Below are positions 54,696-63,353 of a stretch of 64,000 nucleotides of DNA, in pieces. How positions within the stretch are numbered: position 1 is the stretch's first letter; each line of letters begins with the position of its first letter. The position numbers and the translations under genes were made by a program. This DNA comes from Blastocatellia bacterium (GTDB lineage: Bacteria; Acidobacteriota; Blastocatellia; UBA7656): assembly GCA_035275065.1 (NCBI GenBank), contig DATENM010000039.1, positions 186,001 through 250,000 of the forward strand. The letters are read 5' to 3'. The notes beneath the pieces were generated by a model. It had not been told where the DNA came from and searched no databases. It worked only from the letters and a program-made list of their open reading frames with translations.

Positions 54696-56021
54696 CTAGG
54701 TCGCCAGGCGGTCGGCGTAGGCGCTATCAATCGCGCTCGCGGCTTTGGCGGCGGCGCGCTTCTGCGCGGCAGCGCCTTTGGCCGGGGCCTGCTTGATGAT
54801 CTCGAACGCCTTCTTCAACTGCACATCTTCGACCGGCGCTGGCGGCTTGACCGGCGCGGCCTGCGGCTGTTGTTGCTGCTCGGGCTTGTCGGCGTCGTCA
54901 TCGTCGTCGGTGTCGGGCAGGATGGTTTCGGTTTCGGCCAACCGCTCGACCTTCACCGTCGGGGTGATCCCTTCTTCCATAAACGCCTTGCCCGAAGCCG
55001 GCGCGTACTTCGCCGTTGTCAGCAACAGCGCGCCGCCATCGCTCAACGAGAACAACTGCTGATCCGAGCCGGTGCCAAAGGTCTTCTCGCCAATCAACTC
55101 GCCGCGCTTCTGATCGCGGACGGCAGCGGCGACGACTTCGGCAGGCCCGGAGGTGCTGCGGTCTATGACCACTGCGAGCGGCCCGTTGAAGACGACCTTC
55201 GCCGGGTCAGCCGTGAAGCTTTGAATCTCTTTGTCGCCCTTGCCGAGGGTGCGCGCCAGCGTGCCGGAGCCGACGAAGAGGTTGGCGACGGCGACGCCCT
55301 CTTGCAGTTTGCCGTTGGCGGCGCCGCGCAGATCGAGGACGATCTTTTGCGCGCCCTTGGCGGTCAAATCATTCACCGCCGATTTCACTTCCGCGGCCTT
55401 GCCGTCGGCGAGACTGGTCACCTTGATGTAGCCAACGCCCGGCTCTTCGATGCGGGTCTCGACGGCGGGCTGGGCGATCTTGGCACGTGTCACCGTCAGC
55501 TTGTGCGATTGGCCCTGATGCAGGACGCGCAGATCAATCGTCGTTCCCGCCTGGCCGTTGACCAGTTGCTCGACGTCATAGAGGCTGAGGTCGCGCGACG
55601 GCACCTTGCCGACGTATTCGATGAAGTCACCGGCGCGAATGCCAAGCTGGTCGGCGGGCGATCCCTTGAGCACCGCGACGACGTAGGCGTAACCGCCAAC
55701 CTTTGACAAGATCATGCCGGTCTCTGCACGGCTGGCTTTCGGGTCGTACTGCTTGACCTGCTCCGGCGTCAGATAAGCGCTGTACGGGTCAAGCCCTTCG
55801 GCGAGCCCGCGCAGGCTGCCGATGCGCACCTTTTCGAGATCAGGCTGCTCGACGTAGTCGCGGATGATGTGACTGAGCACTTCATCAAAGATGGAAATCT
55901 GGCCATACTGACTGCCGCGCGCCACGACCTGGCTCGACTTCGACATGAAGCTGCCGACGATGGCGTAGAAGGCGATAAGAGTTGAGAAAACGACAATCGC
56001 GATCTTGGTCTTGAACCGCAT
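54696..56021 (-). CDS. S41 (C-terminal processing) peptidase homologue, probably inactive
   Basis: 441 residues. A signal anchor (IAIVVFSTLIAFYAIVGSFM) is followed by a tail-specific-protease-like helical part (LSHIIRDYVEQPDLEKVRIG), a PDZ domain (about 100-185), the S41 core and an acidic, Gln- and Ala-rich tail. The active-site region reads DRSTSGPAEVVAAAVRD and GEKTFGTG. Aligned to E. coli Tsp, the catalytic Ser position is Gly292 and the catalytic Lys position is Thr317; the intervening Asp (303) is kept. It therefore looks like a non-catalytic scaffold or adaptor, although Ser residues beside the site could matter. It is divergent from ruvX. Confidence 0.8.
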   Translation of the reverse strand: MRFKTKIAIVVFSTLIAFYAIVGSFMSKSSQVVARGSQYGQISIFDEVLSHIIRDYVEQPDLEKVRIGSLRGLAEGLDPYSAYLTPEQVKQYDPKASRAETGMILSKVGGYAYVVAVLKGSPADQLGIRAGDFIEYVGKVPSRDLSLYDVEQLVNGQAGTTIDLRVLHQGQSHKLTVTRAKIAQPAVETRIEEPGVGYIKVTSLADGKAAEVKSAVNDLTAKGAQKIVLDLRGAANGKLQEGVAVANLFVGSGTLARTLGKGDKEIQSFTADPAKVVFNGPLAVVIDRSTSGPAEVVAAAVRDQKRGELIGEKTFGTGSDQQLFSLSDGGALLLTTAKYAPASGKAFMEEGITPTVKVERLAETETILPDTDDDDDADKPEQQQQPQAAPVKPPAPVEDVQLKKAFEIIKQAPAKGAAAQKRAAAKAASAIDSAYADRLAT

Positions 56022-56103
56022 CAGGTACTCCTCGTGTGGGCTTTATCCGCCAACTCATGATAACCCGACCCGCTATCAGGCGCAATGGTCAGTTGCCAAT
56101 GGT

Positions 56104-56213
56104 CAGGAGGCAGGAGGCAGGAAGCAGGAGGCAGCCAGAGGGTATAAACTGTTTTGACGATCAGTTGTAATCAACGATCAACTGCCTCCTGCCTCCTGCT
56201 TCCTGCTTCCTAC
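56104..56213. repeat. Inverted GGCAGGA-type tandem repeat
   Basis: Left arm about 56104-56134 and right arm about 56182-56213 are imperfect reverse complements made of GCAGGAG/GCAGGAA units. It lies between the divergent S41 and ruvX genes. Confidence 0.8.
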
Positions 56214-56265
56214 CCCCGGTCCCCATCGTTGACACTCTCCAAATGCGCTTCATATACTCTTGCCA

Positions 56266-56706
56266 ATGCGAGTACTCGCCATAGACCTGGGCTCGAAGCG
56301 CATCGGCACCGCTGTTTCCGACGCGCTCGGCCTGAGTGCCCGCCCGGTCGAAACGATTCGCAGGACGAGCCTCGAACGTGACCTCGCGCGCCTGCAAGCC
56401 CTCGTCGAAGACCTCGAAGTCGAAGCCGTCGTCGTCGGTCTGCCGCTGAGAATGGATGGACAGATCGGCGATGCGGCAAGCGGCGTGCTGCGCTTTGTCG
56501 AACGACTGCGCGCCCGGCTCGCCGTCCAGGTCTTTACTCAGGACGAGCGGCTGACCAGTTACGAGGCCGAGCAGATGATGATCGAACGCGGCCTCAACCG
56601 CGAAGCGCGGCGGGCGCGCTCGGATGAATTCGCCGCCCTGCTGATTCTCGAAGACTTTCTCGCGGCATCGCAAAGAGTGAACCGTGCCACAAATCACCAT
56701 GATTGA
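56266..56706 (+). CDS. ruvX: Putative pre-16S rRNA nuclease / Holliday junction resolvase-like YqgF
   Basis: 146 residues of RNase H fold. LAIDLGSKRIGTAVSDALGL holds the first catalytic Asp; VVVGLPLRMDGQIGDAA and VFTQDERLTSYEAEQMM follow, and the final Asp is in RRARSDEFAALLILEDFL. It matures rRNA in E. coli; a Holliday-junction role has also been proposed. ATG 56266 is preferred to a TTG six bases earlier. Its 3' end overlaps mltG by 8 bases. Confidence 0.9.
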   Translation: MRVLAIDLGSKRIGTAVSDALGLSARPVETIRRTSLERDLARLQALVEDLEVEAVVVGLPLRMDGQIGDAASGVLRFVERLRARLAVQVFTQDERLTSYEAEQMMIERGLNREARRARSDEFAALLILEDFLAASQRVNRATNHHD

Positions 56707-57817
56707 ACCGCTCAACATCGCGCCCGGCGCTGCGCCGCCTTCATCCGCACAGCGCGCCGGCGAGCGCGGCTTTTCGCTGTTAAAGTTTACGCTGCTGCTG
56801 CTCGTCTTGCTTATCCTGGCCGCGGGCGCCGGCTTGCTGTGGGTGCGCGCGGACGTCAACCGCCCGGTCGAGCATCCGTCAGCCGAACGAATCATCACCA
56901 TCGAACCGGGCACCGGCGCGGCCGGCGTCATCGCCAAGCTCAGCGAAGCCGGCATCGTGCAGCACCCCATCCCGCTACGGGTCTACTTGCGGGTGACAGG
57001 GCACGGCAGCGGCTTGCGCGCCGGCGATTACAAGTTCGCTTCGCCCATCTCACCCATGCAGGCGATTGACAAGATTCGCCGCGGCGAAGTCTTTCTTGAG
57101 CGCGTCACGATCCCTGAAGGCTATAACCGCTTTGACATTGCCGAGACGCTCGCCGAGAAGACCGGCAAGGCGACCAAAGAAGAGTTCCTGCGCCTGATGG
57201 ATGACACGTCGTTGATTCAGCGGATTGCGCCGCAGGCGCGCAACCTCGAAGGCTATCTCTTCCCGGACACCTATAACTACACGACGAAGACGACGGCCGA
57301 AGAGTTGGTTCGCGCCATGGTCAATCGCTTCAATGAAGTCTTTACGCCGGAATGGGGCACGCGCGCCAACCAGGCGAACCTCACCGTCCATCAGGTCGTG
57401 ACGCTGGCTTCGATCATCGAGCGCGAAGCGAAAATCCCCGACGAGCGGCCACATATGGCCTCGGTCTTTTTCAACCGTTTGAAGATCGGCATGCCGCTCG
57501 GCAGCGACCCGACCTTTATTTACGCGGCGATTTTGGCCGGCGATTACGACGGCAACCCAAATCAGCCGCGCCACCGGCAGCGCCAATCCCCTTACAACAC
57601 CTATCTGGTCAGCGGCCTGCCGCCCGGCCCCATCGCTTCGCCGGGCCGCGCTTCGCTCGAAGCCGTGCTTAATCCCGACCAGACCGAAGACCTCTACTTC
57701 GTCGTCAACAGCCGCGACGGGCGGCACAAGTTCTCGCGCACCGCCGCCGAGCACGACGCCGCCGTTTCAGAATACCGGAAGCTGCAAAAAGAATTGCGCG
57801 AAGAACAGAACCGCTGA
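56699..57817 (+). CDS. mltG: Endolytic murein transglycosylase
   Basis: 372-residue MltG (YceG). N-terminal cytoplasmic segment, one transmembrane helix (FTLLLLVLLILAAGAGLLWV), a LysM-like region (IEPGTGAAGVIAKLSEAGIV) and the YceG catalytic domain with Glu184 in LEGYLFPDTYNY, then ASIIEREAKIPDERPHMASV. It cuts nascent glycan strands at the cell membrane. The ATG at 56699 overlaps ruvX; GTG at 56684 is an alternative. Confidence 0.93.
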   Translation: MIEPLNIAPGAAPPSSAQRAGERGFSLLKFTLLLLVLLILAAGAGLLWVRADVNRPVEHPSAERIITIEPGTGAAGVIAKLSEAGIVQHPIPLRVYLRVTGHGSGLRAGDYKFASPISPMQAIDKIRRGEVFLERVTIPEGYNRFDIAETLAEKTGKATKEEFLRLMDDTSLIQRIAPQARNLEGYLFPDTYNYTTKTTAEELVRAMVNRFNEVFTPEWGTRANQANLTVHQVVTLASIIEREAKIPDERPHMASVFFNRLKIGMPLGSDPTFIYAAILAGDYDGNPNQPRHRQRQSPYNTYLVSGLPPGPIASPGRASLEAVLNPDQTEDLYFVVNSRDGRHKFSRTAAEHDAAVSEYRKLQKELREEQNR

Positions 57818-57830
57818 CCTGCGGTCAGGA

Positions 57831-57945
57831 AGGCAAAAGTAAAAAGTAAAAAGGCAAAAGGTCGGCAGGGGATTAAATAAGTAGCCTCAGGCTATCTATT
57901 ATTTCGGCTCCGCCACTTTTGCCTTTTTACTTTTTACTTTTGCCT
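57831..57945. repeat. Perfect 30-base inverted repeat AGGCAAAAGTAAAAAG type
   Basis: Arms 57831-57860 and 57916-57945 are perfect reverse complements, each composed of AAAAGT/AAAAGG units; the loop contains a small TAGCCTcAGGCTA palindrome. It occupies the space between convergent mltG and htrA genes and reaches the htrA stop. Confidence 0.92.
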
Positions 57946-57946
57946 T

Positions 57947-59116
57947 TCACTGCTCCTGTGGCGGGCGTTCGCCGAGGCGCACAGGGACGGTCGTGTTGTT
58001 GCCGTCGCGCAGGACTTCGACCTGAACGGTTTCGCCAGGCTTCTTGTCTTGCAGCGCGTTTTGCAGATCGTCGCTGCTCGCGACCTTCTTGCCATCTATG
58101 CCAACGATGATGTCGCCCATGCGCTGAATCACGATGTTGCCCCAGACGTCCTGGTTGAGCGCCGCGCTGCGCAAGCCGGCAACCGCCGCGCCGCTGCCGC
58201 GCACCACATTGCTAATCATCAGCCCTTCGGCGACCGGCAGCTCGAAGGCGCGCGCCAGTCGCGCATTGATGGGGAACGAGCCGACGCCGAGCCACGGGCG
58301 CGACACATAGCCTTTGCTGATCAGCTCGGGAATGATCTTCTTGGCGACATCTATCGGCACGGCGAAGCCGATGCCGACCGAACCGCCGCCGTTCGGGCTG
58401 TAGATAGCGGTGTTGATGCCGATCTGCTCGCCTCTGGCGTTCAACAGCGGCCCGCCCGAATTGCCGGGATTGATTGAGGCGTCGGTCTGAATCGCGCCGT
58501 TGATCGTGCGCCGCGATGCCGGATCGTTCAAGGGGCGCTCAAGGCCGCTGATGATGCCGGTCGTCAGCGTTCGCTGCAAGCCGAACGGATTGCCGATAGC
58601 TAAAACTTTCTGGCCGACCTTCAAACCCGTCGAGGTGCCCAGGCGGATCACCGTCAGCTTGTGATCGCGCGGCGGCTCGATCTTGATGACCGCCAGATCA
58701 TTGTCGCGGTCGGTGCCGACCAGCTTGCCCATGTACTTGTCGTTCTCGACCTGTACTTCGAGTTGCGTCGCCCCCTGGACCACATGAAAGTTGGTCAGGA
58801 TGTAGCCTTTCTCATCGATGACCGAGCCGGAGCCGGTGCCTTCCGAAGGGTAGATGCCAAAGAGCGTTTGCTGATACACCTTGCTGGTGATATTGACAAC
58901 GCCGGGGCTGTAGACTTGATAGATTTCGATGTTGTTCTGCTCGTCGGTGGCGACGGTCGGATCGGCGATGGCGACCGGCTCCAATCCGGCGCCGAAGCTG
59001 CCGAGACCGCGGCCCGATTTGTCCAACGTGCGCTGCGCCAGGACGATGACCAGAACCGCAAACAGTGCCGAGAGCATGGCAATCGCTACCAGTTGCTTGC
59101 CGGAGACGCGATACAT
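57947..59116 (-). CDS. HtrA/DegQ-like periplasmic serine protease
   Basis: 389 residues. N-terminal membrane anchor (LVAIAMLSALFAVLVIVLAQ), trypsin-like domain with His111 in LTNFHVV, Asp140 in DRDNDLAVIK and Ser220 in INPGNSGGPLL, then one PDZ domain (about 290-385). The triad is intact. Its role is quality control of envelope proteins. A perfect AGGAGGAAG precedes the ATG at 59116. Confidence 0.93.
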   Translation of the reverse strand: MYRVSGKQLVAIAMLSALFAVLVIVLAQRTLDKSGRGLGSFGAGLEPVAIADPTVATDEQNNIEIYQVYSPGVVNITSKVYQQTLFGIYPSEGTGSGSVIDEKGYILTNFHVVQGATQLEVQVENDKYMGKLVGTDRDNDLAVIKIEPPRDHKLTVIRLGTSTGLKVGQKVLAIGNPFGLQRTLTTGIISGLERPLNDPASRRTINGAIQTDASINPGNSGGPLLNARGEQIGINTAIYSPNGGGSVGIGFAVPIDVAKKIIPELISKGYVSRPWLGVGSFPINARLARAFELPVAEGLMISNVVRGSGAAVAGLRSAALNQDVWGNIVIQRMGDIIVGIDGKKVASSDDLQNALQDKKPGETVQVEVLRDGNNTTVPVRLGERPPQEQ

Positions 59117-59372
59117 AGTTACTTCCTCCTTCATCATAGCTACGACTCCCAACCCATTATGGTAATCCAAAGGCGCGCGTTCAACCATCAGCCGGCGCGC
59201 TTATCAATAACGCCTTCACCGCTGGTCGGGTTGCGCCATTTTCGCTCAGGGTTGTTAAGAGTTTGTAAAGAAGTGGAAGAAGTCGGCGCAGAAAAAGAGG
59301 CCGGCACACAGACCGGTCAAAAGACACGGGCCCGTGCGCCAGCCTATCCCAAAGTCAGTTTTGTTTGTCTGC

Positions 59373-59522
59373 TCACACAACTGTGCGGCGACCGCTCAGC
59401 AGGTTGATGATCAACACGACCGCGGCGATAACCAACAACAAGTGAATCAGCGCGCCGCCGACGTGGCCGACCAGGCCGAGCAGCCACAACACTAAAAGAA
59501 TGACAAAGATTGTCCAAAGCAT
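59373..59522 (-). CDS. Lmo0937-family small membrane protein
   Basis: Only 49 residues: MLWTIFVILLVLWLLGLVGH then VGGALIHLLLVIAAVVLIIN and LLSGRRTVV. Two hydrophobic helices with a central Gly/His turn match the Lmo0937 (DUF5670) family, often stress-related. GGAGGG lies a few bases upstream of the ATG at 59522. It is a short gene between HtrA and the matrixin-like gene. Confidence 0.82.
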   Translation of the reverse strand: MLWTIFVILLVLWLLGLVGHVGGALIHLLLVIAAVVLIINLLSGRRTVV

Positions 59523-59858
59523 CGTGTCCCTCCATCTTCAGTTTGTAGTTACGCTCTGCCCGCATCGCCAGCTATCGGCTTCTGCGTCGAACGCTCACTC
59601 TTACTAGAGCAATGGCTGTGCCATCAGCGGAGAAGTTGCGGATAGGCCCAAGATGCGGAGAAATAAGTCGGTTTTGAAGGCCGCGGAGGAGCGGCCGGCG
59701 GCGTGCGTATCCTATCTTTACAAGCAAAGCAATGCAGTGTATCGAATGTCGCGTGGCGCGGTCAGCAGAGAGGAAAAGCAGGCCCGACGCGGGCGTTGCG
59801 CGAGGCGCGGCGACAAGGGGTATGACCTGTCGCCGCGCCTCGCACTCGTTGCCTTCTC
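59523..59858. other. Spacer downstream of the matrixin-like gene
   Basis: 336 bases. Apart from a hairpin near the right end, no feature was seen; short frames across it look like chance. Confidence 0.4.
59800..59843. terminator. Perfect hairpin after the matrixin-like gene
   Basis: GCGAGGCGCGGCGACA (59800-59815) pairs perfectly with TGTCGCCGCGCCTCGC (59828-59843). On the minus strand it lies 15 bases past the protease stop; there is no strong T-run. Confidence 0.7.
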
Positions 59859-62714
59859 CTAAGGCTGGGTCAGGCAGTTGGGAAGGGCCACATCGCCCTG
59901 CTGGCCCCATTGGGTGAAGATGAAGGACGTATAGTTGGCCGACGATTTCGGGATGATCCAGATGCCTTGCGAGGCGCGCCAGATACCGGGATCGGCTTTG
60001 CCGTCACCGTCGAAGTCACCGACGACCGGCGTGTCGCCTAAGGAGGGGTAGCCTGCCGGCACAAACAGCGGCTGGCCCGCCGCGAAGCTGTAGCCGTGGC
60101 TCGACAGCAGAATCGCAAAGGCCGCGCTCTGGCCGCCTACAGGCGCCGCCATATACCCGATGTCGGCTTTGCCGTCACCATCAAAGTCGCCCGCAATGGG
60201 CTGCAATCCAGCGCCGCCCCAATTGAAGAACTGTGCGTTGTTGGTGTTGTAGTTTGCAGACGACTTCAAGAAGCCCCATATGCCATTGCGATAGTAGCCG
60301 AAGTCGGCTTTGCCATCCCCATCGATGTCGGCAACGATGGGCATATCGCCCTGCTGGCCCCACTGGGTGAAGATGAAGGACGTATAGTTGGCCGACGATT
60401 TCGGGATGATCCAGATGCCTTGCGAGGCGCGCCAGATGCCGGGATCGGCTTTGCCGTCACCGTCGAAGTCACCGACGACCGGCGTGTCGCCTAAGGAGGG
60501 GTAGCCTGCCGGCACAAACAGCGGCTGGCCCGCCGCGAAGCTGTAGCCGTGGCTCGACAGCAGGATGGCGTAGCTCGCGCTCTGGCCGTTAGCCGGCGGC
60601 ACGACGTAGGCGAGATCGGCTTTGCCGTCGCCATCGAAATCCGCGACGACGGGCGCCATGCTATTGCCGCCCCAATTGAAGTAGGTGCTGCTGTCGAAGC
60701 CGAGATTCTTCGACGATTGCAAAAAAGCCCACATCCCGTTGCGGTAAAAGCTGACATCGCTCTTGCCGTCGCCGTCCAGATCAGCCGCCACGCGATGCGG
60801 CGGCGCGCTGCTGCCGACATTAATGGCGACGTTGGGTGACATCGCGCCGAAAAAGCCCGTGACATTATCATTGCGGTACATCTGCCACTGGAAGTTATAG
60901 GTGCCGGGCGTCGTCGGCGCGGTCGCCTGGAATGTGATGTTCAGTTGCTGGCCCGCGGCTGTCGGCAGCAAGCTGTCGAGCGGCAGGCCATTGCCGCCCC
61001 AGGTCGAATTCAGCGCCGGGTTCTGCGAGCCGAGGTAGTACATGCCGGCTTCGTTCCAGTTTGCCGTGCCGCTGTCCAAGAAGATGATCGTCGCGGTGAA
61101 GACCTGGCCGGGGCTCAATGTGCTCGGCACCGACTGCGAAATGAATTGCGCATTGTAAGTCCCGCCGCCGCCGCCGCCGCCCGCCGAGTTGATGGTGATC
61201 GATAGCGGCTTGCTGGCGGTCGCCTGCGTGGCTGCCGAATCGTGAACCTGGACGGTGAAGTTCGCCGTCATTGCGGTCGTCGGTATGCCGTTGATGACGC
61301 CGGTCAAGGCGTTCAGCGACAATCCCGCCGGCAGCGCGCCGCTCGTCAGGCTCCAGGCGTAAGGCGGTGTGCCGCCGGTCGCTTGCAGCGTTGCCGCGTA
61401 CGCCGTGTTGACTGTGCCGCTGGGCAGCGAAGCCGTCGTGATGCTCAAGCTGCCGCCACCGCCACCCGAGCCGGGGTAGATCGACACGATGCCTGCTTTG
61501 TCGTCATCCATGACGGTGGCGCATCGGCCATCGAAGTGCGCGTAGGCATACATCGTCCCATTGGGATCGGCCGTGTGGCCGAGCCCCATCGCATGGCCCA
61601 TCTCGTGGGTTGTGATCTCGCGCACATTGCAGTGGTCGTTGAAATAGCAGCTCGCATACGGGTTGAACGAGATGAAACCGCCCTGCGCCTGTCGGTAGGT
61701 GACGCCGCCGATGACTGTGGTAGTGCCGTTCCAGCCCAGGCCACCGAGCGCCAGGACCCCCGAACAGCCTGTGCCCGCCGACCAGCGGCCATCACAGGAG
61801 TTGAACAGAATCAGGTTGAGGCCACCGGCTTCGCGGCAAGCGCCCGTCGTCCCGCCGTTGATGATCCGCAAAGAGGTGCCGGGAACCGCGCCCCAGCAGT
61901 TCATCGCCGCCGTGACGTCGTCCATGATCTGCGCGTTCGGCGCGCCGTCGGGATTGACCAGGAAAGAGACCGGCTGGCCACTGTCGGGCTCGAACCAGCG
62001 CGGGTGCGAGCTGCTGATGTAAGTCCATTCGGCATGAATGTCGCCGTGGCCGGCAATCTTCTTGTATTCGGCGGGCCGCCCGTTCAAAGGCAGATTCGCG
62101 TAATAGGTCTGCTGAAACTGTTCGGAGCGCTCAAGGTTGGCCGCCAGCCGCTCGCGCACCATCGCGAGGTAGCTGTTCTTCTCCATGCGGTCGGTGATCG
62201 TGCGCGGCGACTGCTTGCCGAGCGCTTGCGGGCGCAGCGAGGTATTCTCGTCCGATTCGCCGCGCTGGTAGTATTCGCGCCCGCTGGCTTCGTCTTTGAC
62301 GACCGTGAATTTGCCGAGAAACATCTGGTAGGTGCGCAGGCTGCCGTCCTTCCAGGTGTCGAGGTAGAGCAATACGCGCTCGTCGCGCTTGAACTGCGGA
62401 TTGCCCCAGACCGTCAGGCCGCGGTCGCCGACTTGCCCGCCAAGCTCTTTCAAGACGATGCGGCGCTCGCTGATCTGGCCTTTCAGAACTTCCTGAACCT
62501 TGACCGTGATGTAGGTATAAATGCGATCCTGCTGGCTGTCGTAGTTGCTTTCGATGCCCAGGACTTTCCCGGTGACGATGACGCGGGCGCCGACGATCAT
62601 ATCGTCATCGGCCATCGGCACGATGGTGGTGGCCGAAGTCGGCTGCGCGGCGGCCAGCAGACCGAGCGTCAGCACGAAGAATTGAATAGATGCCGATTTG
62701 AATAAGCGGATCAT
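59859..62714 (-). CDS. Secreted matrixin-like (M10A) metalloprotease with Ig-like and FG-GAP domains
   Basis: 951 residues. Signal peptide (FVLTLGLLAAAQPTSA region), N-terminal beta-rich domain, and a catalytic domain with zinc motif HEMGHAMGLGH (His370, Glu371, His374, His380). Next are a He_PIG/Ig-like domain (SLSITTASLPSGTVNTAYAA), a Gly-rich linker, an NBR1-type Ig-like domain (STLSPGQVFTATIIFLDSGT, WGGNGLPLD) and two FG-GAP modules (DGDGKSDVSFYRNG and repeats) of about 151 residues. The modules are closely related to those in the protease at 42007. The ATG at 62714 has GGAGG upstream. It is probably an exported protease in a calcium-dependent surface or matrix role. Confidence 0.87.
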   Translation of the reverse strand: MIRLFKSASIQFFVLTLGLLAAAQPTSATTIVPMADDDMIVGARVIVTGKVLGIESNYDSQQDRIYTYITVKVQEVLKGQISERRIVLKELGGQVGDRGLTVWGNPQFKRDERVLLYLDTWKDGSLRTYQMFLGKFTVVKDEASGREYYQRGESDENTSLRPQALGKQSPRTITDRMEKNSYLAMVRERLAANLERSEQFQQTYYANLPLNGRPAEYKKIAGHGDIHAEWTYISSSHPRWFEPDSGQPVSFLVNPDGAPNAQIMDDVTAAMNCWGAVPGTSLRIINGGTTGACREAGGLNLILFNSCDGRWSAGTGCSGVLALGGLGWNGTTTVIGGVTYRQAQGGFISFNPYASCYFNDHCNVREITTHEMGHAMGLGHTADPNGTMYAYAHFDGRCATVMDDDKAGIVSIYPGSGGGGGSLSITTASLPSGTVNTAYAATLQATGGTPPYAWSLTSGALPAGLSLNALTGVINGIPTTAMTANFTVQVHDSAATQATASKPLSITINSAGGGGGGGTYNAQFISQSVPSTLSPGQVFTATIIFLDSGTANWNEAGMYYLGSQNPALNSTWGGNGLPLDSLLPTAAGQQLNITFQATAPTTPGTYNFQWQMYRNDNVTGFFGAMSPNVAINVGSSAPPHRVAADLDGDGKSDVSFYRNGMWAFLQSSKNLGFDSSTYFNWGGNSMAPVVADFDGDGKADLAYVVPPANGQSASYAILLSSHGYSFAAGQPLFVPAGYPSLGDTPVVGDFDGDGKADPGIWRASQGIWIIPKSSANYTSFIFTQWGQQGDMPIVADIDGDGKADFGYYRNGIWGFLKSSANYNTNNAQFFNWGGAGLQPIAGDFDGDGKADIGYMAAPVGGQSAAFAILLSSHGYSFAAGQPLFVPAGYPSLGDTPVVGDFDGDGKADPGIWRASQGIWIIPKSSANYTSFIFTQWGQQGDVALPNCLTQP
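59892..60563 (-). repeat. Duplicated FG-GAP segment within the matrixin-like gene
   Basis: Bases 59892-60110 and 60345-60563 (453 bases apart) are nearly identical, with only a few differences by eye. The unit encodes 151 residues per repeat. Confidence 0.85.
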
Positions 62715-63353
62715 ACTTGCCTCCACAAATGGGACCCCTGCGATGGAATGACGCCAGCTCGTAAACTGCTGCGCGACTTGCTGCGTTCCCACTTGCCGGA
62801 CGGCTTGAACAGCCGCGCCACGGCAGCGCTTCAGTCTGAGGCAGTTGCTGCTAGACGATTAACTGTTTAGTGCTGCAGGGGCTTACTCACATCGGAATCG
62901 GGGCAAAGGCTTCACCGCTTTTCCGACCCGGAGCTTATCAAGTTACGAAATGAGATCGCTTAGCTAATACTAATTCAGGGGCTAATCAACCTGCAGTCGT
63001 GCTAGTAAATCACAGGCACGGACCTTTGTCAAACGTAAGAAAACCAAGCAAGATCAAGGCCAATCTTCGACCCTTGCGCGATACGAATCGGCGCTCGCAC
63101 AAATCCGGCAAAAGACGACAATGGCTTACCGCAATGGGTAAAGTCGGTGGCCGCAGCCGCCCTTTCGGTTCACGCCGCCTCGGCTTAGAAAGGAGACGCC
63201 GCCCATCCGTGCGACAAATTGTGTCATCTGGCAGCGCCGTTTTCTCGCATCGCTCGGAACCAATGACAAAGGATCAATTGACTTTGCCGCCGCCGCGCTT
63301 TTACACTCGCCTTTGCGCGGCGCGCCGGTCTGGGCGCTGAGAACCACGACCCC
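62715..63353. other. Large divergent spacer before the GT2 gene
   Basis: 639 bases without a supportable gene. It must contain the promoters of the matrixin-like gene and the GT2 gene; I see no convincing boxes, hairpins or RNA motif. Confidence 0.45.

Noticed and set aside
59653..59862. Small frame before the matrixin-like stop
   Set aside because: Arg/Ala-rich, overlaps a hairpin, no ribosome binding site.
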